Of a DNA stretch of 64,000 nt, positions 8,949-16,284 are shown in pieces. The DNA is from Hamadaea flava. Lineage in GTDB: Bacteria; Actinomycetota; Actinomycetes; Mycobacteriales; Micromonosporaceae. Positions within the stretch are counted from its first letter, which is position 1. The number at the start of each line of letters is the position of its first letter. The notes below the pieces were generated by a model, which saw nothing but the letters and a program-made list of their open reading frames with translations, did no database searches and was not told the DNA's origin. Made by a program: the position numbers and the translations under genes. The stretch covers positions 1,488,001 to 1,552,000 of the forward strand of contig NZ_JAMZDZ010000001.1 in the NCBI RefSeq assembly GCF_024172085.1. The letters run 5' to 3'.

Positions 8949-10412
8949 TCAGGCGTAGGCGACGGTCACCCGGCGCCGGTCGAACCGGCCGGTCTCGGCG
9001 GCGTCGACGACGGCCGCGGCGAAGTCCGGGACGCTGACCCGGCTCTCCCCGCTCGCCCCGACGATCGGGGTGTCCCGGGCCTCGACCAGATAGTCGCCGG
9101 TACGCGGCCCGTCGACCAGGTGGACCGGGGGCGGGCTGATGTAGGTCCAGCTCACCGGGTCGGCCGACGCGCGCAGCACCTCCAGGGCCTCGGCCTGGTC
9201 CCGGGCCGTCTGCAAGTAGATCGCCGGGAACTGGGGCGAGTCCACGAACCGCTGTCCCGACGGATCCTGCAGACTGCCTCCGCCGCCGACGAACACGAGG
9301 CGGCGTACGCCCGCCCGGCTCAACCCGTCGAGCAGTGCCTTCGCGCCTCGGGGCACCAGCGAGTCGTCGCCCTTGATCGCGACGACGACGGCGTCGTGCC
9401 CGGCGACGGCCGCCGCGATCGAGTCCGGATCGGTGACGTCCATCGTGGACCGTCCCAGCGGAGTGAGCCGGTGTCCGCGCTCGGCGACCTCCCGGGCGAC
9501 CGCTCCACCGAGCCGTCCGCCCGCGCCGACGACCGCGATGCGCCGGGGCAGCTTAGCCAGGAAGCCGCCGATCAGCGGCACCACCTCGGGCAACGCCTCC
9601 TCCAGCGCGAAGTGCCCGGTGTCGAACACGTGCACCTCGGCATCGGGCAGGTCGGCGAGGTACGCGTACGCCCCGGCCTCGGGGAAGAACGCGTCGTTGC
9701 GTCCCCAGAGGACGAGCGCCGGAGGCTGGTGGTCCCGCAGGTACTGCTGCCACCGCGGGTACGCCTCGACGTTGCTCCAGTAGTTCAGCGCCAACGCGAT
9801 CTGCGCCTCCTCGCGCCCTGGCTGGTCGAGGAAGTACTGGTCGAGCGTCCAGCCGGCCGGGTCGACGAGCGAGACGTCAGTGGTGCCGCCTTCGTACTGA
9901 CCCCGGGTCACCGCGAGGGTCAGGATCCCCCGGACCTGGTCCTCGGCCCCGGGCACGCCCGGCCGGTTGGCGATCATGCCCTGGGCCAGTTCCGACAGGC
10001 CGTCGGCGTACGCGTTGGCATTCTGCACGATCAGCCCGGTGACCCGCTCCGGCCGCCGCTCGGCCAGCCGCAGCCCGACGGGGCCGCCGAAGTCGAACAG
10101 GTAGAGCGCGTACCGCCGCAGGCCCAGGACGTCGGTGAACCGCTCGACGGTGTCGGCCAGCCCGTCGAAGCTGTACGCGTAGTCCGCGGGCGCCTCGGTG
10201 AAGCCGAAGCCGGGGTAGTCCGGGGCGACGACGTGGTAGCGGGCGGCCAGTGCCTCGATGAGCCGCCGGTACTGATGCGAGGCGCTCGGGAAGCCGTGCA
10301 ACAGCAGCACTGTGGGCGCTTCGGCCGGCCCGGCCTCGCGGTAGAAGACGGTGACTCCGTCGACGTCGGCGTACCGGTGGTGGACCTGCGGGGGGATCGC
10401 CAGAGCGGTCAT
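8949..10412 (-). CDS. Alpha/beta-hydrolase fused to an NAD(P)-binding SDR-like domain
   Basis: A 487-residue fusion. Residues about 15-310 are an alpha/beta-hydrolase of the dehalogenase/epoxide-hydrolase-like group: oxyanion HGFPSA, nucleophile elbow LFDFGGPVG (an Asp at the nucleophile position), acid region WGRNDAFFP and His in DTGHFALEE. Residues about 310-487 form a Rossmann domain with VVGAGGRLGG at its start and are related to atypical SDR/NmrA proteins. These two functions are normally separate genes, so this is a natural fusion or a joined operon. Start: ATG at 10412 has GAGG 8 nt upstream; an ATG at 10460 in frame is possible. It is divergent from a CGNR regulator across an array of CTAATG sites. 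Substrate unknown. Confidence 0.85.
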   Translation of the reverse strand: MTALAIPPQVHHRYADVDGVTVFYREAGPAEAPTVLLLHGFPSASHQYRRLIEALAARYHVVAPDYPGFGFTEAPADYAYSFDGLADTVERFTDVLGLRRYALYLFDFGGPVGLRLAERRPERVTGLIVQNANAYADGLSELAQGMIANRPGVPGAEDQVRGILTLAVTRGQYEGGTTDVSLVDPAGWTLDQYFLDQPGREEAQIALALNYWSNVEAYPRWQQYLRDHQPPALVLWGRNDAFFPEAGAYAYLADLPDAEVHVFDTGHFALEEALPEVVPLIGGFLAKLPRRIAVVGAGGRLGGAVAREVAERGHRLTPLGRSTMDVTDPDSIAAAVAGHDAVVVAIKGDDSLVPRGAKALLDGLSRAGVRRLVFVGGGGSLQDPSGQRFVDSPQFPAIYLQTARDQAEALEVLRASADPVSWTYISPPPVHLVDGPRTGDYLVEARDTPIVGASGESRVSVPDFAAAVVDAAETGRFDRRRVTVAYA

Positions 10413-10414
10413 GG

Positions 10415-10494
10415 CTAATGCCTCTTTCTCGTTGTGATGCATTAGATCCTCGAGCCGCACTACCTAATGCGTCAAGAGGCTGAGGTACCATTAG
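10415..10494. promoter_or_regulatory. Four alternating CTAATG/CATTAG sites in the divergent promoter region
   Basis: CTAATG at 10415-10420, CATTAG at 10440-10445, CTAATG at 10464-10469 and CATTAG at 10489-10494. Centres are 25, 24 and 25 bp apart and orientation alternates, making nested inverted repeats. They cover the gap between the hydrolase fusion and the CGNR regulator, whose product is the likely ligand-binding candidate. Confidence 0.6.
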
Positions 10495-10498
10495 TCGT

Positions 10499-11071
10499 GT
10501 GATCGAGACGACACCGCCGCCCCTCGTCGGGGAGCCGCTCGCGCTGGACCTGGTCAACACGCTGGCCACCCGGCCGGATGGCGTACCGGTGGATCTGCTG
10601 AGCGAGCCCGCGTCGGCTGCCGGCTGGCTCGCCGCCCAGCACGGCCTCGGCCGCCTGGCCGCCGTCCACCCCGGCGACCTGAACCTGGCGGCGCTCCGGA
10701 CGCTGCGTACGCACGTCGCCGACTGTGTCGAGGCCGCCCGCCACTCGACCGCCCCTGGTCCGGCGGCGCTGGCCGCGCTCAACGACGCGGTCCGGGCGGC
10801 TCCGGCGTACGCCCAGCTGAGCTGGCAGGACGGCACGCTCATCCGCCGGACCGAACGCAGTGGCGTACCCGGTCGCGATCTGCTCGCCGAACTGGCCGAA
10901 GCCGCCGTGGCCCTGGTGACCGATCCCGCCGTCGTCCGCGTACGCGGTTGCGAGGGTGCGCAGTGCCGGCTGTTGTTCCTGCCCGCCCACCCGCAACGCC
11001 GCTGGTGTTCCCCGGCGACCTGCGGCAACCGGGCCCGGGTCGCCCGGCACTACCAACGCCGTCACGGCTGA
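10499..11071 (+). CDS. CGNR zinc-finger (ABATE-domain) regulator
   Basis: A 190-residue transcription factor. The N-terminal ABATE-type domain begins with GEPLALDLVNTLATRPDG. The C-terminal CGNR zinc finger has Cys pairs in GCEGAQC and WCSPATCGNRARVARHYQRR, the last segment being the family signature. Start: GTG at 10499; TACCAT lies 7 nt upstream and could be the -10 of a leaderless transcript. It is divergent from the hydrolase-SDR fusion and separated by regularly spaced CTAATG sites, so it is probably the local regulator of that gene and of itself (inference from arrangement). The inducer is not evident. Confidence 0.92.
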   Translation: MIETTPPPLVGEPLALDLVNTLATRPDGVPVDLLSEPASAAGWLAAQHGLGRLAAVHPGDLNLAALRTLRTHVADCVEAARHSTAPGPAALAALNDAVRAAPAYAQLSWQDGTLIRRTERSGVPGRDLLAELAEAAVALVTDPAVVRVRGCEGAQCRLLFLPAHPQRRWCSPATCGNRARVARHYQRRHG

Positions 11072-11139
11072 GCGCCACTTCGATCTGCTGGAGCTAGGTA
11101 CACCCCAGCGGGTAGCCAGCTGCATTCTGCGAAGGCGGC

Positions 11140-11895
11140 GTGGGCGGCATCGTCGACCGCATGAAGATCGTCTTCCTCCTCGTCGCGTTCGTCGGCGCCG
11201 GTCTGCTGGGCGCCGTCCAGCCCGCCACCGGCCTGCCCACCGAGATCCTTCAGCTCACCCAGTTCGGCCCGGCGCTCGGCGTCGCCGTCGCGCTGATCTT
11301 CTGGCCCACGCGGGTCAAGGCGCTGCTCGCCGGAGCCTTCAGCGGACGCGGCGGTACGCGTACCGGGCTGGCGCTGGCCGCGACCGCCGTCGTCGTGGTG
11401 ACCGGTGCGGCCGCGGTCTACGGCCTGATCGGCGGCGACGCCGGCCCGACGATGCCGCAGCACTCGCTGCTCGTGATCGCCGTCGCGCAGTTCGTCGGCG
11501 CGTGTGGCGAGGAGATCGGCTGGCGCTGCTTCCTGCAGCCCGCGGTGCGTACGCGGTGGGGCGTGCTCGCGTCGTCGACGGCGGTCGGCCTGATCTGGGG
11601 ACTGTGGCACCCCGTGTTCGCCGAGGGCTGGGCGTACGCCACCGCGTTCGTCGTCGCGACGGTGTCGATGTCGATCGTCCTCGGCGTCGCACTGGACGGC
11701 GTCCGGGCGCACCGGCTGTGGCTGGCCGGGACCTTCCACACCCTGGTCAACCTCGCCATGCTGCTGTTCATGGACGAGGAGTCCGGCGCCGTCGTGCCGA
11801 TGGCGCTGCTGGCCGCGACCTGCGCGGTGGCCGCGGTTGGCTGGCTGGCGAGCCGCGCGACTAACATGCCCCGGGTGGAAAGTCAGGCGGGATGA
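11140..11895 (+). CDS. CPBP-family intramembrane metalloprotease
   Basis: A 251-residue polytopic membrane protein of the CAAX-protease/bacteriocin-processing (CPBP) family. Family motifs are EEIGWR (Glu-Glu pair), the His in WGLWHP, and the His and Asn in FHTLVNLAMLLF, which together form the metal/catalytic site. About seven hydrophobic segments are visible. The GTG at 11140 has GAAGG close upstream; an ATG at 11161 in frame is an alternative. It overlaps the following histidine kinase start by ATGA, so the two are translationally coupled, suggesting the protease is linked to the signalling system. Confidence 0.9.
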   Translation: MGGIVDRMKIVFLLVAFVGAGLLGAVQPATGLPTEILQLTQFGPALGVAVALIFWPTRVKALLAGAFSGRGGTRTGLALAATAVVVVTGAAAVYGLIGGDAGPTMPQHSLLVIAVAQFVGACGEEIGWRCFLQPAVRTRWGVLASSTAVGLIWGLWHPVFAEGWAYATAFVVATVSMSIVLGVALDGVRAHRLWLAGTFHTLVNLAMLLFMDEESGAVVPMALLAATCAVAAVGWLASRATNMPRVESQAG

Positions 11896-13190
11896 GCTGG
11901 GCGGCCGCCGGTCGGAGCCTCGCCCGGGGCGGCCTGGTCGCGGTGACCTGGCTGCTCGGGGCGTACGCCGTCGTCGCCGTCGGGCTGCTGCCGACCGGGC
12001 TCGGCTTTCTGCTGCTGCCGTCGGCGGCGAGCGGGCTGCGCCGCTGGTCCGACCGGGCCCGGGGCTGGGTCCGGTCGGAGACCGGCGAGCCGCTCGCTCC
12101 GGCTGGACCATCGCCGGCCCGTGGTTCCGCCGACCCGGCGTCGACCGCTGATGCAGCGTTGCGGCGTCCGGTATGGACTACCCGGCTGATTCTGGGCGAG
12201 GCTGGTTTCTGGCGCGACCTCCGCTGGGCGATCCTCGATCCGCTGGCCGGCGGCCTGCTGCTGGCGGTTCCCAACGCCTTCCTCCTCTACGGGGTATTCG
12301 GGGCGCTTGTCCAGCCGCTGCTCTGGCGGCGGCTCGACGACGGCAACTGGTACGCGTTCATCCCCGTGACCAGTACTACGACGATGCTGCTGGCCGCCCT
12401 GCTCGGGATGGGTTTCGCCGTCCTCGGGGCGGTCCTCGCCGCCCCCGTCCTGCGGCTGCACGCGCGCTGGACGCGGCTGCTGCTCACTCCCGGCCGCGTC
12501 GAGCTGACCCGCCGCGTCCGCCAGCTCGCCGGCTCGCGCGCCGAGGTGCTCGACGTCCACGCGGCCGAGGTACGCCGCATCGAGCGGGATCTGCACGACG
12601 GAGCCCAGGCGCGGTTGGTCGCGCTCGGCATGACCCTCGACGTCGCCACTCGGCTGGTCGAATCCGATCCGGCGCGAGCCCGGCTGCTGCTCCTCGAAGT
12701 ACGCGAGAACTCCGAACGCGCCCTGCAAGAACTGCGCGACCTGGTCCGGGGCATCCTGCCGCCGGTGCTGGCCGATCGCGGCCTGCCCGACGCCGTACGC
12801 TCGCTGGCTTTGGAGAGCCCGCTCGACGTGCACGTGGACTCCACCGTCGCCGGGCGGCCACCCGCGCCGGTGGAGTCCGCGGCGTACTTCGCCGTCGCCG
12901 AGCTGCTGGCCAACGCGGGCAAGCATGCCGGCGCGCGTACTGTGACGATCCGGTTCGGCCACGACGGCACGCGGCTGCGAGCCGAGGTGGCCGACGACGG
13001 CCGGGGCGGCGCCGACCCCGGCGGGGGCAGCGGACTGCGCGGCATCCTCGGCCGGCTGGCCGCCTTCGACGGCACGCTCGCCCTGCACAGTCCGCCGGGC
13101 GGCCCCACCACTGCGACGTTGGAGATCCCGTGCGCGTTGTCCTCGCCGAAGACCTCTTCCTTCTCCGCGACGGGCTCACCCGGACGCTGA
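11892..13190 (+). CDS. Sensor histidine kinase, NarL-type (HisKA_3)
   Basis: A 432-residue membrane kinase. The N-terminus carries two pairs of hydrophobic segments (residues about 10-40 and 110-190) with a short cytoplasmic linker between. The dimerisation/phosphoacceptor motif RIERDLHDGAQARL places the phosphorylated His at residue 235. An HATPase domain follows with the N-box-like LLANAGKHAG and a glycine-rich DDGRGGADPGGGSGLRG. It starts within the stop of the CPBP gene and its last 61 bp overlap the response regulator start. The ligand is unknown; this sensor layout is common in cell-envelope-stress systems of actinobacteria. Confidence 0.93.
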   Translation: MSWAAAGRSLARGGLVAVTWLLGAYAVVAVGLLPTGLGFLLLPSAASGLRRWSDRARGWVRSETGEPLAPAGPSPARGSADPASTADAALRRPVWTTRLILGEAGFWRDLRWAILDPLAGGLLLAVPNAFLLYGVFGALVQPLLWRRLDDGNWYAFIPVTSTTTMLLAALLGMGFAVLGAVLAAPVLRLHARWTRLLLTPGRVELTRRVRQLAGSRAEVLDVHAAEVRRIERDLHDGAQARLVALGMTLDVATRLVESDPARARLLLLEVRENSERALQELRDLVRGILPPVLADRGLPDAVRSLALESPLDVHVDSTVAGRPPAPVESAAYFAVAELLANAGKHAGARTVTIRFGHDGTRLRAEVADDGRGGADPGGGSGLRGILGRLAAFDGTLALHSPPGGPTTATLEIPCALSSPKTSSFSATGSPGR

Positions 13191-13771
13191 CGGAGCACGG
13201 CTTCGACGTCGTCTCGGTCGACAACGGCCCCGCGCTGCGGCAGGCGCTGCTCGACGAGCGGCCGGACGTCGCCGTCGTCGACGTACGCCTGCCGCCGACC
13301 TTCACCGACGAAGGTCTCCAGATCGCGCTGGAGGCCCGGCGGCGGCAGCCCGGCCTGCCCGTCCTCGTCCTGTCGCACTACATCGAGCAGTTGTACGCCA
13401 ACGAGCTGCTCGCCGGCGGTGAGGGCGCGATCGGCTACCTGCTCAAGGACCGGATCACCAACACCGAGCAGTTCGTCGACGCCGTACGCCGCGTCGCCGC
13501 CGGCGGCACCGTGATGGATCCGCAGGTGATCGCCAAGCTCCTCACCCGCAGCGACGCCCGCGGCCGGATCAGCGACCTCACCGCCCGCGAACGGGAGGTG
13601 CTCGACCTCATGGCGCAGGGCCGGTCCAACTCCGCCGTCGCCGCCGCCCTGCACTTCAGCGAGAGCGCGGTCGCCAAGCACATCGCCGCCATCTTCGCCA
13701 AGCTCCGGCTCGACGCGTCGGACGACGACAACCGGCGGGTGCTCGCGGTGCTGGCGTACATCAAGGGCTGA
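13130..13771 (+). CDS. NarL/LuxR-type response regulator
   Basis: A 213-residue regulator. The receiver domain has acidic residues in VVLAED, phosphoacceptor Asp51 (VAVVDVRLP) and the conserved Lys in YLLKDR. The C-terminal LuxR-type helix-turn-helix reads LTAREREVLDLMAQGRSN...SAVAKHIAAIFAKL. Start: GTG at 13130, where homology begins (RVVLAED); this lies 61 bp inside the kinase gene in a different frame. It is the cognate partner of the upstream kinase and the last gene of the CPBP-kinase-regulator operon. Confidence 0.95.
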   Translation: MRVVLAEDLFLLRDGLTRTLTEHGFDVVSVDNGPALRQALLDERPDVAVVDVRLPPTFTDEGLQIALEARRRQPGLPVLVLSHYIEQLYANELLAGGEGAIGYLLKDRITNTEQFVDAVRRVAAGGTVMDPQVIAKLLTRSDARGRISDLTAREREVLDLMAQGRSNSAVAAALHFSESAVAKHIAAIFAKLRLDASDDDNRRVLAVLAYIKG

Positions 13772-13776
13772 GCCGC

Positions 13777-13809
13777 TGTGATCGGATTGTGAACCCCGCG
13801 GCCGATCAT
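13777..13809 (+). promoter_or_regulatory. Direct-repeat box before the second subtilase
   Basis: TGTGAT at 13777-13782 and TGTGAA at 13788-13793 are 11 bp apart, followed 10 nt later by GATCAT (13804-13809) and 6 nt later by the ATG. The layout closely mirrors the one before the OmpR-type regulator at 54881. A -10 role for GATCAT is inferred. Confidence 0.45.
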
Positions 13810-13815
13810 CCTCCG

Positions 13816-16284
13816 ATGAGGACTTTCCGGGGTGCGGCCGCCGTGTTCGCACTGCTACTTGTGCTGTCGCCACCACAACCGGTCTTCGCCGCGGCCGACG
13901 ACCCGTGTGTGGCCGCCGAGCACGCGGGCAGCGAGGCCGAGCGCGGCGAGATCCTGGCCGCGATGCCCGACGAGGAGGGCTGCGACGGCCCGATCACGGT
14001 GTGGGCCGACCCGACGGTCAGCCCGAAGACCGAGCCGTTGCCGGGATTCGAGCGGGGCACCACCCGCCCGGTGGCCGCCATGCGTGACGCGGACGGCGTG
14101 ACCACCGAGTTCGTCGAGGACGAGATCGTGGTCGGCTCGGCCGACGAGAGCAAGGTGAAGGATCTCGCGGAGCGGTGGCGGGGCACGATCCTGGCCCAGG
14201 CGCGGGCGGACAAGTCCGACATGGCTACCTACACCATCCGCGTGCGCCCCGAGCTGGCCGACCCGAAGTCGCTGAGCGACGACCTGGCCAAGCTCAACGA
14301 GGGGCGGCGGAAGGCCGACTCGCTCGCGGTGTCGAGCAAGGAGGCGCTGGGCCTGCTGACGATCGCGGCCCGGGAGGCGGTTGACGCCGACGGCATGGCG
14401 GTCGGCGTCAACTGGCTCTTCCGGTCGGCGTCGTACGCCACCCGTTCGCTCGCCGAGGCGAGCTACGGGCCACCCGGGTTCACCGCCGCCGGCCCGTACA
14501 ACCGCGACCCGTACACCTGGAACTTCTTGAACAACGGCAGCGTGCAGGACATCGGGGTGACCGAGGCGTGGACGCAGCTGGACTCGGTCGGCCTGCTCGG
14601 CCCGAACCGCGTCGACATCGCCATCCTCGACAAGGGCTTCTCCCCCGTCGTCAACGGCGACATCCCGCCCGGCTACACGATGAAGAGCATGGTGCCGTTC
14701 GCCGACCCGGGCGATCCGTCCCCGGAGTCGTGGGCGCACTGGCACGGCACGAACGTGGCCAACGCGGCGGCGGGCGTGCCCGGCAATTTCTGGGGCGGGG
14801 CCGGCCCGGCCGGTCCGGTGGGCCGGATGACCCTGACCTTCACCGGCCAGGATCTGTTCACCATCTCGTCCGCGCTGCTCGGCTCCTGGAACGTCCAGCT
14901 GATCAACTTGAGCCTCTACAAGGAGGTGCACTGGTCGTTGTCGTGGACGATGTCGCCGATGGAGAACGTGACCGCCTTCCTGCGGCTCACCGCCAATGTG
15001 CTGATCTTCGCCGCGGCCGGCAACGAGGGTGACGACGTCGACCGCGAGACCTGCTTCGGCCTCTGCTGGGAGAAGTACCTCTGGGCGCCGTGCGAGCTGG
15101 CCGGCGTCACCTGCGTCGGCGGGCTCAAGAACAACTCGCTCGACCACCATCCGGACTCCAACTACGGCCACGAGGACGTCGACATCTTCGCGCCGTGGAC
15201 GGTCCTGGTCGGCCCGGACCCGGTGAACTCGGCGAGCGCGACGGCGTTCACAGCCGACGGCACCAGCATGGCCACGCCGTACGCTCTCGGCGTCGCGGCG
15301 CTGATCTGGGCGGCCGACCCGGGGCTGGACAACGACGAAGTGCTGGACATCCTCCTCCGGCACATGCGGAACAGCCCTGATCCGAACGTCAAACGGAAGG
15401 TGATCAACGCGCTGACCGCCGTCCTGGACGCGATGCCGGCGACGATCCACATCACCACCCCGCATACCGGCTCGATCCTGCCCGCCGGATCGCCGAGCCA
15501 GTTCACGGCGACGGTGTTCACGGACGGCAACGGCACCCCGACGGTGACCTGGCGCGCCAACGGCTCCTATCTCGGCACCGGCTCGTCGATCTTCGCGACG
15601 CCGCCGCTCGGCGTACAGACGATCACGGCCAAGGCGGTGTTCCCGAACGGCGTGCAGGCGACGGACTCGGTGACCGTGACCGTCTACAACGGAGCGCCGA
15701 CGATCAGCATCACCAACCCGACGACCGGCTCACCCGCTTTCGGGGTGTCGGAGCCGATCCCGTTCCACGCGGTCACCAACGATGAGGGCGGCCCGCTGGC
15801 GGACTCGGCGGTGCAGTGGTTCCTCGACAGCGCCACGACTCCGTTCGCTACCGGGCACAACCCGACCGTGGTCACCGGCGGCGCAGTCGGTACGCACACC
15901 GTCAAGGTCCGCGGCTGCGACCCGTACAACGTGTGCGTGTTCGCCACCGTGCCGATCACCCTCGTCACCAACCCGGTGAACCAGCCGCCGGTCGTGCACA
16001 TCACGAGCCCGGCCAACGGCGCTCACCTGTGGGTCACCGGCCTGGACTCCGCCGGGTACTACTGGTCGGGGACGCTGGCCGGCACCGCCACCGATCCCGA
16101 AGGCTTCGCGCTGACCACCCGCTGGTACGACAACGGGACCCTCATCGGCACCGGCACCTCGGTGACCGCCCGGCTGACCGGCGGCTGCGGCATCTCCAGC
16201 CACGTGCTGACGCTCACGGCCACCGATCCGGCCGGGAACACCCGGCAGGACACGATCAACACGACGGTGGAGATGGTCTGCTGA
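13816..16284 (+). CDS. Secreted S8 serine peptidase with Ig-like C-terminal domains
   Basis: An 822-residue secreted subtilase. The signal peptide is residues about 1-26 (ending near PVFAAADD). A propeptide-like segment precedes the catalytic domain: Asp272 (AILDKGFS), His310 (HWHGTNVA), oxyanion Asn403 (AAAGNEG), Ser484 (GTSMATPYALG). Cys pairs around CFGLCWEKYLWAPCELAGVTC suggest a disulphide-stabilised loop. From residue about 540 three Ig/PKD-like repeats follow, each opening with an ITxPxxGS-type strand. The ATG at 13816 starts the signal peptide; a GTG 27 nt upstream is less likely. Its 3' end overlaps the convergent second afsR-like gene by 29 bp. It may be under control of an OmpR-type regulator, judging by the upstream repeats. 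Confidence 0.92.
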   Translation: MRTFRGAAAVFALLLVLSPPQPVFAAADDPCVAAEHAGSEAERGEILAAMPDEEGCDGPITVWADPTVSPKTEPLPGFERGTTRPVAAMRDADGVTTEFVEDEIVVGSADESKVKDLAERWRGTILAQARADKSDMATYTIRVRPELADPKSLSDDLAKLNEGRRKADSLAVSSKEALGLLTIAAREAVDADGMAVGVNWLFRSASYATRSLAEASYGPPGFTAAGPYNRDPYTWNFLNNGSVQDIGVTEAWTQLDSVGLLGPNRVDIAILDKGFSPVVNGDIPPGYTMKSMVPFADPGDPSPESWAHWHGTNVANAAAGVPGNFWGGAGPAGPVGRMTLTFTGQDLFTISSALLGSWNVQLINLSLYKEVHWSLSWTMSPMENVTAFLRLTANVLIFAAAGNEGDDVDRETCFGLCWEKYLWAPCELAGVTCVGGLKNNSLDHHPDSNYGHEDVDIFAPWTVLVGPDPVNSASATAFTADGTSMATPYALGVAALIWAADPGLDNDEVLDILLRHMRNSPDPNVKRKVINALTAVLDAMPATIHITTPHTGSILPAGSPSQFTATVFTDGNGTPTVTWRANGSYLGTGSSIFATPPLGVQTITAKAVFPNGVQATDSVTVTVYNGAPTISITNPTTGSPAFGVSEPIPFHAVTNDEGGPLADSAVQWFLDSATTPFATGHNPTVVTGGAVGTHTVKVRGCDPYNVCVFATVPITLVTNPVNQPPVVHITSPANGAHLWVTGLDSAGYYWSGTLAGTATDPEGFALTTRWYDNGTLIGTGTSVTARLTGGCGISSHVLTLTATDPAGNTRQDTINTTVEMVC

